The translations under genes and the position numbers were made by a program. Below are positions 53,755 through 62,805 of a stretch of 64,000 bases of DNA, piece after piece. The first letter of the stretch is position 1; every line of letters starts with the position of its first letter. The notes below the pieces were generated by a model, which ran no database searches, was not told where the DNA came from, and saw only the letters and a list, made by a program, of their open reading frames with translations. Origin of the DNA: Anabaena subtropica FACHB-260 (GTDB lineage Bacteria; Cyanobacteriota; Cyanobacteriia; Cyanobacteriales; Nostocaceae); the NCBI RefSeq assembly GCF_014697105.1, contig NZ_JACJRF010000017.1, positions 1 to 64,000 on the forward strand. The letters are read 5' to 3'.

Positions 53755-54174
53755 ATGGCTGACATTGTGGAAACTGCTGTTAAAACTGGAAAATTCAATA
53801 AATTGGTGCAGGCGGCTGAAGCTGCACAAATCTTAGATACTCTCAAGAGTCCTGGTATTTTCACTTTGTTTGCACCCACTGATGAGGCTTTTGCAAAGTT
53901 ACCAAAGGGAACTTTAGAAACATTGCTAAAAGACATCCCCAAGTTGAAAAAGATTGTGACATATCACGTAGCTTTTGGTGATGTCCGTTCTGATGATTTG
54001 GTGCAAATTGAAGAAGCAGAAACTGTCGAAGGATCTGTTTTAGCGATTGAATTTATCGATGGTAAATTTAAGGTGAATGATGCCACAGTTCTACAAACAG
54101 ACATCCTTGCTGATAACGGTGTGATACACGTTATTGACACTGTGTTGATGCCGGCAATGGTTGCGGGGAAATAA
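53755..54174 (+). CDS. Fasciclin (FAS1) domain protein
   Basis: 139 aa consisting of one FAS1 domain with both conserved boxes: FTLFAPTDEAFAKLP near residues 38-52 and VLQTDILADNGVIHVIDTVL near 113-132, with YHVAFGD between. Unlike many bacterial FAS1 proteins it has no signal peptide, so it seems cytoplasmic, a form common in cyanobacteria. FAS1 domains mediate adhesion or binding; the role here is unknown. Single gene. Confidence 0.92.
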   Translation: MADIVETAVKTGKFNKLVQAAEAAQILDTLKSPGIFTLFAPTDEAFAKLPKGTLETLLKDIPKLKKIVTYHVAFGDVRSDDLVQIEEAETVEGSVLAIEFIDGKFKVNDATVLQTDILADNGVIHVIDTVLMPAMVAGK

Positions 54175-54234
54175 GGGTAAAATTCGTAATTCGGCGTTGA
54201 TGAATCGAGGGATGATTTAGCAAGTTATAAAATT

Positions 54235-54364
54235 TCTTCCCCTGCTTCCCCTGCTTCCCCTGCTTCCCCTGCCTGCCTAAATTCATCCCCCTGTTCGGCA
54301 ACGCCCGTAATTCTTCTGGGGTTGGGGTATGACTGATTTTTTGCCCCAGTCCCCAGTCCCCAGT
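54235..54364. repeat. Nonamer and CCCCAGT heptamer repeats
   Basis: At 54235-54275, about four copies of CTTCCCCTG run in tandem. At 54344-54364, three exact copies of CCCCAGT occur, the classic heptamer of the STRR type of heterocystous cyanobacteria. Both lie between convergent genes. Confidence 0.85.
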
Positions 54365-54372
54365 TCCTGTCC

Positions 54373-55839
54373 TTAGTTGCCTAAACCAAGAATGCAGCCA
54401 CTACGTGGGGGGAGATTTAACGAAAGTTGTTTTGTTTTGCCTTCGCTATGCCAGTTAAATTCTGCTTTGCCATACAATATTTTGTTTGGTTGAGTCTGCA
54501 AATTGGCAATATCTACATCAGCTTGGGCTGTGGCTGTACCTACATTGACGGCGATAATCAATTCTTCTTTGCCTAAAGTGCGGGCAAAAATATACAATGC
54601 CCCTTGCGCCAAGAGAACTTGATAGTCACCTGTGCGTAAGGCTGGGTAAGTATGGCGCAAAGCTATTAGTTGACGGTGCGTCTGGTAAATTTCTTGATCC
54701 CAGTTGGCTTCCAGGGGAAAACCCCGACGAGAATCGGGATCTATTGCGCCTGGTAAACCAACCTCATCGCCGTAGTAGATACTGGGCGCACCAGGAAATG
54801 TCAGCAACAATAGGGTTGCTAATTCTACACTGGCTTGATCACCGCCAGCAATGGTCAAGAGTCTGGCTGTATCGTGACTTGCTAGTAAGTTGAGTTGGGT
54901 TAGCTGAATTTCCCAGGGGTAAAATTGCAGTAGTTCCTGAATTTTGGCGGCGTACTCGGTAGCAAAGAGGGGTGGATATGGTTGATAATCGCGGCTTTGG
55001 ACTTGTTCTAAGACTACGCGATCGCCTGCGGCAAAGGCAATTGTCGGCCCGGCAAATAAATAGTTCATCACGCCGTCAAATTGGCTACCATCCAGCCACT
55101 CACGGGAATCTCCCCACACTTCACCCACAATATAAGCTTCGGGGTTGATGGCTTTGACGCGATCACGGAATTCTTGCCAAAAACCAGGAGTTTTAATTTC
55201 AAATGGTACATCTAACCGCCAGCCGTCGATACCGAATTTAATCCAATATTCGGCAATTTCCATGATATATTCCCGCACTTCTGGGTTGTCATGGTTAAAT
55301 ACAGGCAAAGCACGATTATCAGCCCAACCTACATAGTTTGCCGGCAATTCACCTGTATATGGTGCGAGGGGCCAGCCTTCAATTTTGAACCAATTCACCC
55401 AAGGGGAATGGGGGCCATTTTCTAAAACGTCATGGAAAAAGAAAAATCCCCGGCTGGAATGGTTGAATACGCCATCGAGGACAACTTTAATATTTCGTTG
55501 ATGGGCTGCGTCTAGTAGTTCTTTGAAAGCTGTATTACCCCCCAACATCGGGTCTACTTGATAATAGTCGTGGGTATGATAGCGATGATTACTGGCAGAT
55601 TGAAATATGGGTGTAAAGTAGATAGCATTGATGCCTAAATCTTGAATGTAGTCTAACTGCTCAGTAATGCCCCACAAATCACCACCTTTGTAACCTTGTA
55701 GTGTGGGCATTGCATCCCAATCTTCCCAACGCGCATCTTGCAATAAACGCTTATGAGGCTGTTTGCTTCTAGCAAAGCGGTCTGGAAAGATTTGGTAAAA
55801 TACTGCGTGTTTCACCCAATCTGGTGTTTGAATTTCCAT
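54373..55839 (-). CDS. GH13 alpha-amylase family enzyme (maltogenic/neopullulanase-like)
   Basis: 488 aa with the full GH13 barrel. The catalytic triad is D210 (GWRLDVPFE), E240 (VGEVWGDS) and D323 (ASHDTARLL). KVVLDGVFNHSS near residues 120-131 supplies conserved region I. VFYQIFPDRFARSKQ at the N-terminus and the absence of a signal peptide point to an intracellular cyclomaltodextrinase/neopullulanase-type enzyme acting on maltodextrins or glycogen breakdown products, not a secreted amylase. The N-terminal starch-binding domain of many neopullulanases is missing. It fits with glgC and the debranching-type gene nearby. Confidence 0.92.
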   Translation of the reverse strand: MEIQTPDWVKHAVFYQIFPDRFARSKQPHKRLLQDARWEDWDAMPTLQGYKGGDLWGITEQLDYIQDLGINAIYFTPIFQSASNHRYHTHDYYQVDPMLGGNTAFKELLDAAHQRNIKVVLDGVFNHSSRGFFFFHDVLENGPHSPWVNWFKIEGWPLAPYTGELPANYVGWADNRALPVFNHDNPEVREYIMEIAEYWIKFGIDGWRLDVPFEIKTPGFWQEFRDRVKAINPEAYIVGEVWGDSREWLDGSQFDGVMNYLFAGPTIAFAAGDRVVLEQVQSRDYQPYPPLFATEYAAKIQELLQFYPWEIQLTQLNLLASHDTARLLTIAGGDQASVELATLLLLTFPGAPSIYYGDEVGLPGAIDPDSRRGFPLEANWDQEIYQTHRQLIALRHTYPALRTGDYQVLLAQGALYIFARTLGKEELIIAVNVGTATAQADVDIANLQTQPNKILYGKAEFNWHSEGKTKQLSLNLPPRSGCILGLGN

Positions 55840-56079
55840 TAGTTTCCCTTTATGCCTTCAGGTGCGATCGTGACAAATAATTGCCTATTTGCGATTCTCA
55901 CTTATGATAGAAAATTTAATTTTACTTATCATTCATCAGTAGTTTATTTCCTGGTTTTTTAATTCATTTGATGTTATTCCTAAAAGTAATAAACATTCAA
56001 AATAAAAGCTCAACTAACACCAGAGTTGCATCAAAAATACCGCTAATAAACTAAACTACTGCTGTGAAATTGGGTCAAA

Positions 56080-57837
56080 ATGCGACACGAAAAACTTTCT
56101 CCTGGGTTATTGTTGGCTTATCAAGACTGGCAAAATGAAGGCGAGACAAATTTAATAAATCACAGGCGATCGCTAGGTATATTACCACCTAAAAGTATTA
56201 TTAAACCGATCAAAAGTATTGTTTTTATTTACTGCAATGCTGACGCTGACTTAAGCCATCTTTCACAGTACGGTGTTGAAGTTAATCAAAATTCTGGCAG
56301 TGTCAGGACGGCTTTTTTACCCCTAGAAAACCTAGCAATTTTATCAGAAGAAACCGCCATCCACCAGATTAAGCCATCACGCCGACTCAAACTGCGGATG
56401 GATGTTGCACCTCAGGTTGTGCAATTGCCGGATTTTCAAACCAAAACTGGATTAACTGGTAAAAATGTCATCATCGGCATTATTGATACAGGAATTGATG
56501 CCAAACATCATGCTTTTGCTGGACGTATTTTACGTATTTGGGATCAAACTTTACCAGGGCTAGGCGTAAATGAGGGAAGCTACGGTGCTGAGTTTACAGA
56601 CACACAGTTAAGCATCTCTCAAGATACCGAAGGACACGGAACTCATGTTGCGGGAATTGCGGCTGGTGCGGATGCTACTTATAGCGGCGTAGCGTCTGAG
56701 GCAGAATTAATTATTATCAAATCTGATTTACAAGATGCTCACATTGCTGATGGTATCCGCTATATTTTTCGCGTAGCAAGGGAGTTGGGAAGACCAGCCG
56801 TAGTCAATATTAGCTTGGGTAATCATGCTGATGCCCATGATGGTAGTGATTCTCTATCACAAATTATCGATGCTGAATCGGGGAGAGGTAGAATTGTTTG
56901 CTGTGCTGCGGGTAATGAAGGCAACTACAATATTCACGGTCAAGCCAACATTCCCAGTGGACGTAGCCGGGGAATGCGTTTTCATGTTCCTCTCAATCAA
57001 ATTGGCATAGTCTGGTTAAACGCTTGGTATGTCAGCAGTGGTCAATTGGAAGTATCGGTACGGAGTCCCAACGGTTTTGTTAGTCCCTACCAAAAAATCA
57101 TTACCGACGGTAATCCTACCCAAACTTACAATTTGCCTGATTCTCAAGTAGAACTTGTCACCCCAGGGACTGACCCAGCCAATGGTGATTATAATTTCTT
57201 TGTGCAGATTCGTGGTCAAGGGCGATCGCCAGTACAAGGTGGTGTGTGGCAATTGCGGGTACGTAACATCTCCACATCTGATACCAAATTGGATGTGTGG
57301 GCGCTGGATGATAACTCATCAGTATTTTTTACAGGTAAAAGCATCAAGGATGCAGTAAAAATTGGTTCTCCAGGCTGTGCTAATAGTGCGGTAACAGTTG
57401 CTGCATACACAACCAAAGCCAAATATCAGGATATAGATAGTCAAATTCGAGAAATGGGACTAGATTTAAATACCATTTCCGATTTTAGTAGTGAAGGGCC
57501 TCTGCGAAACAATGCCCAAAAGCCAGATGTAGCTGCACCAGGGGCGATGATCGTTGCTGCACTTTCTAGTCATACTAATGGCGATGGTCTGCAACCGACC
57601 GTAGGTCATCGTTCAATGATGATTAATTCCCAGTTTATAGCCATGTCTGGTACAAGTATGGCAGCACCATTTATTACCGGCTTAATCGCCCTACTCTTAC
57701 AACGCGACCCCAACCTAGACCCAAATGCAATTAAAGACTTACTCCGCCAAAGTAGTTCTATCCCAGGTAAATCTCCAGGTACATTTGATCCTAAATGGGG
57801 GTTTGGGCTGATTAATGCGGCAAGTTTGATAGGTTAG
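56080..57837 (+). CDS. Subtilisin-family (S8) serine protease
   Basis: 585 aa with the catalytic triad D136 (GIIDTGID), H186 (EGHGTHVAGIAAG) and S526 (SGTSMAAPF). The N-terminal 120 residues resemble an inhibitor-like prodomain (IVFIYCNADADLSHLSQYGV). The region about 280-420 is an insertion between the His and Ser blocks, in the manner of bacterial fervidolysin-like enzymes. No signal peptide is visible, so cytoplasmic use or non-classical export is possible. Single gene; the 240 bp upstream and 324 bp downstream hold no other gene. Confidence 0.92.
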   Translation: MRHEKLSPGLLLAYQDWQNEGETNLINHRRSLGILPPKSIIKPIKSIVFIYCNADADLSHLSQYGVEVNQNSGSVRTAFLPLENLAILSEETAIHQIKPSRRLKLRMDVAPQVVQLPDFQTKTGLTGKNVIIGIIDTGIDAKHHAFAGRILRIWDQTLPGLGVNEGSYGAEFTDTQLSISQDTEGHGTHVAGIAAGADATYSGVASEAELIIIKSDLQDAHIADGIRYIFRVARELGRPAVVNISLGNHADAHDGSDSLSQIIDAESGRGRIVCCAAGNEGNYNIHGQANIPSGRSRGMRFHVPLNQIGIVWLNAWYVSSGQLEVSVRSPNGFVSPYQKIITDGNPTQTYNLPDSQVELVTPGTDPANGDYNFFVQIRGQGRSPVQGGVWQLRVRNISTSDTKLDVWALDDNSSVFFTGKSIKDAVKIGSPGCANSAVTVAAYTTKAKYQDIDSQIREMGLDLNTISDFSSEGPLRNNAQKPDVAAPGAMIVAALSSHTNGDGLQPTVGHRSMMINSQFIAMSGTSMAAPFITGLIALLLQRDPNLDPNAIKDLLRQSSSIPGKSPGTFDPKWGFGLINAASLIG

Positions 57838-58101
57838 ACAGAGGTCTGTAGTCACAACTTTAGTTCTTAGAACGATCTACGCTGGGTAGTTACGCCATCG
57901 CCAAAATTACTAGCTACAAACACTGATTTTTAAGAAATTAAGAAGAGATTAAGAAAATCAAAATTATTAAGATATCTAATATTTCCAATTATTAGTGCAA
58001 ATTAATACAGTGGGAATTGTTTTCTCATCAATGGCACCGCAATACGTCATCGGTAAGGTTTTTTAAAATTCGTGCAAGATAATCTTTGATCCCCCCTTAC
58101 C

Positions 58102-58149
58102 AGCTGCCACAGACAGTCCTAAACTGTAGGTGGGAGTCGAAAGGCAGTT
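58102..58149 (+). promoter_or_regulatory. Structured leader just before glgC
   Basis: AGCTGCC (58102-58108) pairs with GGCAGTT (58143-58149, one G-U), enclosing a second stem ACAGT / ACTGT (58113-58127). The outer stem ends against the ribosome site GGGAG, so folding could affect glgC translation. I do not recognise a known riboswitch class. The remaining part of 57838-58161 contains a GTG-N8-TAC sequence, but nothing firm. Confidence 0.45.
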
Positions 58150-58161
58150 GGGAGAAATCTT

Positions 58162-59451
58162 GTGAAAAAAGTCTTAGCAATTATTCTTGGTGGTGGTGCG
58201 GGTACTCGCCTTTACCCACTAACCAAACTCCGTGCTAAACCGGCAGTACCAGTGGCAGGGAAGTACCGCTTAATAGATATCCCTGTCAGTAACTGCATCA
58301 ATTCGGAAATTTTTAAAATCTACGTATTAACACAATTTAACTCAGCGTCTCTCAATCGTCACATTGCTCGTACCTACAACTTTAGTGGTTTCAGTGAAGG
58401 ATTTGTGGAAGTGCTGGCCGCCCAGCAAACACCAGAAAACCCCAACTGGTTCCAAGGTACAGCCGATGCGGTGCGTCAGTATATCTGGATGTTACAAGAG
58501 TGGGACGTAGATGAATTTTTGATCCTATCGGGAGATCATCTCTACCGGATGGATTATCGCCAGTTTATCCAGCGCCATCGAGAAACTAATGCGGATATTA
58601 CGCTTTCAGTAATTCCCATCGACGATCGCCGCGCCTCGGATTTTGGTTTAATGAAAATCGATAACTCTGGACGAGTGATTGATTTCAGCGAAAAACCCAA
58701 AGGCGAAGCCTTAGCCCAAATGCGAGTCGATACCACTGTTTTAGGTTTAACTCCAGAACAGGCGGCATCACAGCCTTACATCGCCTCGATGGGGATTTAC
58801 GTATTTAAAAAAGATGTTTTGTTCAAACTGTTGAAGGAGTCTGTTGAACGTACAGATTTCGGCAAAGAAATTATTCCTGATGCGGCCAAAGACCATAACG
58901 TTCAAGCTTACTTATTTGACGACTACTGGGAAGATATTGGGACAATCGAAGCTTTTTATAACGCCAATTTAGCTTTGACTCAGCAGCCCATGCCACCCTT
59001 TAGCTTCTACGATGAAGAAGCACCCATTTATACCCGCGCTCGTTACTTACCACCCACAAAACTCTTAGATTGCCACGTCACAGAATCCATCATTGGTGAA
59101 GGTTGCATTCTCAAAAATTGTCGTATTCAGCACTCAGTATTGGGAGTGCGATCGCGGATTGAAACCGGCTGCGTTATCGAAGAATCTCTGCTCATGGGTG
59201 CTGACTTCTATCAAGCTTCCGTAGAACGTCAGTGCAGCATAGATAAAGGAGACATCCCAGTAGGCATCGGCCCAGATACAATCATTCGCCGTGCCATCAT
59301 CGATAAAAATGCCCGTATCGGTCACGATGTCAAAATTATCAATAAAGACAACGTGCAAGAAGCCGACCGCGAAAGTCAAGGTTTTTACATCCGTAGTGGC
59401 ATTGTTGTCGTCCTCAAAAATGCTGTCATCACCGATGGAACAATTATTTAG
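58162..59451 (+). CDS. glgC: Glucose-1-phosphate adenylyltransferase (ADP-glucose pyrophosphorylase)
   Basis: 429-aa enzyme making ADP-glucose from glucose-1-phosphate and ATP, the committed and allosterically controlled step of glycogen synthesis. It starts at GTG 58162, preceded by GGGAG. The nucleotidyltransferase motif is [20 protein letters not shown] near residues 10-29; the glucose-1-P and catalytic region [12 protein letters not shown] is near 121-132. A C-terminal left-handed beta-helix covers about 300-429. Lys residues near the C-terminus ([12 protein letters not shown]) fit the 3-phosphoglycerate activator site of cyanobacterial enzymes. Its stop codon adjoins a heptamer repeat. 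Confidence 0.97.
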   Translation: MKKVLAIILGGGAGTRLYPLTKLRAKPAVPVAGKYRLIDIPVSNCINSEIFKIYVLTQFNSASLNRHIARTYNFSGFSEGFVEVLAAQQTPENPNWFQGTADAVRQYIWMLQEWDVDEFLILSGDHLYRMDYRQFIQRHRETNADITLSVIPIDDRRASDFGLMKIDNSGRVIDFSEKPKGEALAQMRVDTTVLGLTPEQAASQPYIASMGIYVFKKDVLFKLLKESVERTDFGKEIIPDAAKDHNVQAYLFDDYWEDIGTIEAFYNANLALTQQPMPPFSFYDEEAPIYTRARYLPPTKLLDCHVTESIIGEGCILKNCRIQHSVLGVRSRIETGCVIEESLLMGADFYQASVERQCSIDKGDIPVGIGPDTIIRRAIIDKNARIGHDVKIINKDNVQEADRESQGFYIRSGIVVVLKNAVITDGTII

Positions 59452-59520
59452 TCATTAGTCATTAGTTAAGAATCTGAACTCTGGACTATTGACTCTGGAC
59501 TATTGACCTTGGACTAATGA
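59451..59520. repeat. Ten-unit heptamer repeat between glgC and the kinase gene
   Basis: Ten in-phase 7-mers (GTCATTA, GTCATTA, GTTAAGA ... CTATTGA, CCTTGGA, CTAATGA) fill the gap. The first base is the last base of the glgC stop, and the last unit contains the ATG of the kinase gene. Confidence 0.85.
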
Positions 59521-60047
59521 CGAAACTAATATTGCTAATTGGTCTTCCTGGTAGCGGTAAGTCAACTTTGGCAAAAAAATTAGTAGCAGAATGCCCCCAG
59601 ATGCAGCTGGTTTCCACAGATGCCATCAGGGGGCAACTATTTGGCTCAGAGGCAATCCAAGGGTCATGGCTGCTGATTTGGCAAGAGATAGAGCGACAAT
59701 TACAGCAAGTTGTTGTTACCCAGAAATTAGTTCTGTTTGACGCTACCAACGCCCAACGCCGCCACCGTCGTGAACTAATTACCCTAGCCCGTGACTTAGG
59801 TTTTACCCACATTACAGGGGTTTGGATCAAAACACCTGTCTGGTTGTGTCTAGCACGCAACAAAAAACGCCTGCGCCAAGTCCCCGAAGACGTAATCTTA
59901 AGAATGCACCGCCAACTCCGGGACGCACCCCCAACTCTAGAAGAAGGATTAGACCACCTAATTACCCATGAAAGTCTCTCTTCCCCCAAATTTTCAGCCC
60001 TGAAGTACGGAAATTGCCCTTACCCAGTGAGGAGGAACCACACTTGA
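59517..60047 (+). CDS. P-loop kinase-like protein (AAA_33/zeta-toxin-like fold)
   Basis: 176 aa with Walker A GLPGSGKST (residues 9-17), a DAT motif at strand 3 (LVLFDATNAQRRHRREL near 77-93) and an RxxxR-type lid (ARNKKRLRQVPED near 120-132). This matches small polynucleotide- or metabolite-kinase-like proteins of COG0645/COG4639 type. Substrate unknown; it is not a zeta toxin by context, since no antitoxin is next to it. The ATG lies in a heptamer unit without a ribosome site. Confidence 0.8.
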   Translation: MTKLILLIGLPGSGKSTLAKKLVAECPQMQLVSTDAIRGQLFGSEAIQGSWLLIWQEIERQLQQVVVTQKLVLFDATNAQRRHRRELITLARDLGFTHITGVWIKTPVWLCLARNKKRLRQVPEDVILRMHRQLRDAPPTLEEGLDHLITHESLSSPKFSALKYGNCPYPVRRNHT

Positions 60048-60167
60048 TTTTCTTTATTATTTGTTAACTTAAAATCAGAATATTTATTGCTCGGCATTAT
60101 ACCTAGCAAATTCTCAATCTCAACTCTTAGAAAAATACTTAAATAAATTTTTACAGGAGGCTGGTAG

Positions 60168-61169
60168 ATGGCTGCAACCGACTTCAAAGACTATTATGCG
60201 ATTTTGGGAGTTAGTAAAACTGCCACTCCAGAGGAAATTAAACAAGCCTTTCGCAAATTAGCCCGCAAATACCATCCCGATGTGAATCCAGGTAATAAAC
60301 AGGCGGAAGCAAGCTTTAAAGAAGTTAACGAAGCTTACGAAGTTCTCTCAGATGCCGATAAACGCAAAAAATATGATCAGTTTGGGCAATATTGGCGACA
60401 AGTAGGTGAAGGCTTCCCAGGGGGCGGCGCTGGTGTCGATATGGGCGGCGTTGACTTTAGCCAATACGGTAATTTTGATGAGTTCATTAATGAGTTATTA
60501 GGACGCTTTGGCGGTGCTGCACCTCGTGGTGGGCGGCAAAGTTACTCTTACCGCACCGCGACAGGTAGACCAGGGGGCGGTTTTGGCGGTTTTAATGACT
60601 TTGGATTTCAAGATGTAGGAACAGCAGGTGGTAGCCAAGATACAGAAGCTGCTATCAGTCTGAGTTTTGCCGAAGCTTTTGCTGGCGTTCAGAAGCGTTT
60701 TAGCTTAGGTAACGAAACTATTGATGTCCGAATTCCGGCTGGTACGAAGCCTGGTACTCGCTTACGGGTAAGGGGTAAAGGCCAATTTAACCCGATGACT
60801 CAACAACGAGGCGATTTGTATTTAAAAGTAGAATTGCAGCCGCACTCGTTCTTCCAAATTGAAGGCGATAACTTGGTTTGCGAAGTTCCCATTACCCCAG
60901 ATGAAGCAGCCCTGGGAGCTTCAATTGATGTACCTACACCCGATGGTTCAGTTAACGTTAAACTACCTGCGGGAGTGCGTTCTGGTCAATCTCTTCGTTT
61001 ACGGGGTAAAGGTTGGCCCATAGCTAAGGGTGGACGAGGCGATCAATTTGTGAAAGTTGCTATTGTTCCACCAAAAGATATGAGCCAACAAGAGCGAGAA
61101 TACTATGAAAAAATCCGGGCTATTCGTAGTTACAATCCCCGGAGTCATTTACAGCAAGTCAAGTTGTAA
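60168..61169 (+). CDS. DnaJ/CbpA-type J-domain co-chaperone
   Basis: 333 aa. The J domain (residues about 8-74) carries HPD at 36-38 and stimulates DnaK. A Gly/Phe-rich linker (about 80-150; [14 protein letters not shown]) follows, then two substrate-binding beta domains (about 165-320; [20 protein letters not shown]). The zinc-finger domain is absent, which places it in type II (CbpA-like) J proteins. ACAGGAGG precedes the ATG. Single gene. Confidence 0.94.
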   Translation: MAATDFKDYYAILGVSKTATPEEIKQAFRKLARKYHPDVNPGNKQAEASFKEVNEAYEVLSDADKRKKYDQFGQYWRQVGEGFPGGGAGVDMGGVDFSQYGNFDEFINELLGRFGGAAPRGGRQSYSYRTATGRPGGGFGGFNDFGFQDVGTAGGSQDTEAAISLSFAEAFAGVQKRFSLGNETIDVRIPAGTKPGTRLRVRGKGQFNPMTQQRGDLYLKVELQPHSFFQIEGDNLVCEVPITPDEAALGASIDVPTPDGSVNVKLPAGVRSGQSLRLRGKGWPIAKGGRGDQFVKVAIVPPKDMSQQEREYYEKIRAIRSYNPRSHLQQVKL

Positions 61170-61255
61170 TATCATTTCTGATTGACGATTACATTAATTG
61201 TTGAGGTTGGTAATGGGAAATGGGGAATATTTTTTCCAATTACCAATCACTAATA

Positions 61256-61792
61256 TTAATCAAATTTTGCTAACAATTGCTCAACGCTAGCATTATGATC
61301 GAAAAACGAAAATAAATGCTTGTAACAAAGTCTGCCTTCTTTATCTAAAACAAACTGGGCTGGTAACGGCGCTCCTAAGGCTTGTCCTACTTGATAGGTA
61401 CGAAATGTTCGGCAACTAGGATCACTGAGCAAGGGCATTTTTAATCCTAAATCTTTCACCACTATTTGACTTTGCTTTTCGTCAGTACTCGTAACTAATA
61501 AAAGTTCTATACCGCGACTGGTAAATTGTTCATAGTTTTCATTTAAAGCTTTGATATGGGGAAAGCAAAAAGGACAATATTGCTTTTCAGTGAAAATTCG
61601 GGTGAAGGCTAGTAATACGGGCTGTTTGCCTCGGTAATTTGACAGTTTAACTACTGTGCTGTTGGTAATATCTGGTAATTGAAAGTCTGGTGTCCCTACA
61701 TCTAGTCTTAGTTCATTGCTAGCTGGAATCGGCAAAAGATTACGAAAGAATCGCTCATTAAATAAGCCACTAAAATCTGTTGATGTCAGCAT
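61256..61792 (-). CDS. AhpC/TSA family peroxiredoxin-like protein
   Basis: 178-aa thioredoxin-fold protein with C73-P-F-C76 in QYCPFCF at the active-site helix, as in peroxiredoxin-like or PRXL2-type proteins, instead of the classic TxxC. The GTPDFQLPDITNS strand-loop and ELLLVTSTDEKQSQ are typical of the AhpC/TSA fold. It is probably a thiol-dependent peroxidase or oxidoreductase. It is 263 bp from the typical 2-Cys peroxiredoxin on the same strand; the gap holds an ATCTGTGTC-type repeat near 61871-61898. Confidence 0.82.
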   Translation of the reverse strand: MLTSTDFSGLFNERFFRNLLPIPASNELRLDVGTPDFQLPDITNSTVVKLSNYRGKQPVLLAFTRIFTEKQYCPFCFPHIKALNENYEQFTSRGIELLLVTSTDEKQSQIVVKDLGLKMPLLSDPSCRTFRTYQVGQALGAPLPAQFVLDKEGRLCYKHLFSFFDHNASVEQLLAKFD

Positions 61793-62030
61793 ATTTTTAT
61801 TCCTAAATTATATAAATATAAACAGAAAACAAAACCACAGATGGACTCTGAAATCAACACTGATTTTATATCTGTGTCTATCTGTGTCCATCTGTGGTAA
61901 GGGTGATTCGCTTCTTTGACTCTTGCAAGCAAGGTAGAGTTAGAAGGTTTCTAAATAAAATCATTTATTACAGAAAGGCAAAATGAACATATACAGAAAA
62001 AGCTAAAAACTCGTTAGGCTGTTTTCTTTC

Positions 62031-62058
62031 CTTCTGCCTTCTGCCTTCTGCCTTCTTA
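62031..62058. repeat. CTTCTGC heptamer repeat at the end of the 2-Cys peroxiredoxin gene
   Basis: Three CTTCTGC units and one CTTCTTA run into the stop codon of the minus-strand gene, which lies within the last unit (62056-62058). Confidence 0.85.
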
Positions 62059-62667
62059 AACAGCAGCGAAGTAAACTTTGGACTTCACTGGGTCTGGAGT
62101 CATGGTCTTTTCGCCAGGTTGCCAACCAGCAGGACAAACTTCATCTGGGTGAGACTGAACATACTGAATTGCTTGTAATGTCCGCAGGGTTTCATCAACG
62201 CTGCGACCAAAAGCTAGGTTGTTAATGGTAGCGTGCTGGATTACACCATCTTTGTCGATGATGAACAGACCACGTAAAGCAATACCTGCTGCTGGGTCTA
62301 GTACGTTGTAAGCGGCGCTAACCTCTTTCTTAATATCCGAAACTAGGGGATAATTTAGGTCGCCAACACCACCAGACTTACGATCAGTTTGAATCCAAGC
62401 TAGGTGGGAGAACTCGCTATCAACGGACACACCGAGGATTTCGGTGTTCAGTTTCTTGAATTCTTCGTAGCGATCGCTAAATGCTGTGATCTCAGTGGGG
62501 CAAACAAAGGTAAAGTCTAGGGGGTAGAAGAACAAGACAATATACTTACCACGATAGTCGGAAAGCTTAATTGTCTTGAATTCCTGATCAACTACGGCAG
62601 TTGCTGTAAAATCGGGAGCCTGTTGACCAACGCGGAGGCTTCCTTCTATTCCGTAAGTGATGGACAT
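62056..62667 (-). CDS. Typical 2-Cys peroxiredoxin
   Basis: 203-aa thioredoxin-dependent peroxidase. The peroxidatic Cys is C56 in FTFVCPTE and the resolving Cys is C178 in [15 protein letters not shown]; the C-terminal extension includes the YF-type ending (VYFAAV). It removes hydrogen peroxide, alkyl peroxides and peroxynitrite and is a major antioxidant enzyme in cyanobacteria. AAGGAG lies before the ATG. It is divergent from the debranching-type gene, with 138 bp between. Confidence 0.96.
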   Translation of the reverse strand: MSITYGIEGSLRVGQQAPDFTATAVVDQEFKTIKLSDYRGKYIVLFFYPLDFTFVCPTEITAFSDRYEEFKKLNTEILGVSVDSEFSHLAWIQTDRKSGGVGDLNYPLVSDIKKEVSAAYNVLDPAAGIALRGLFIIDKDGVIQHATINNLAFGRSVDETLRTLQAIQYVQSHPDEVCPAGWQPGEKTMTPDPVKSKVYFAAV

Positions 62668-62805
62668 TAACTTAATTCTCCTTCAACTTATATCGGTTTA
62701 CTAGCGTTAGAGTTTGGGTCAGACAAAACTCACCCATCCACGCTGTCACAGTTTGATTACGATCTGTTACGACTATATCATAGTCATAACGATTTTGAGT
62801 AGCTA

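Noticed and set aside
57994-58007. NtcA-like GTG-N8-TAC upstream of glgC
   Set aside because: One-base variant of a loose motif, with no properly spaced -10 box; expected by chance at this length.
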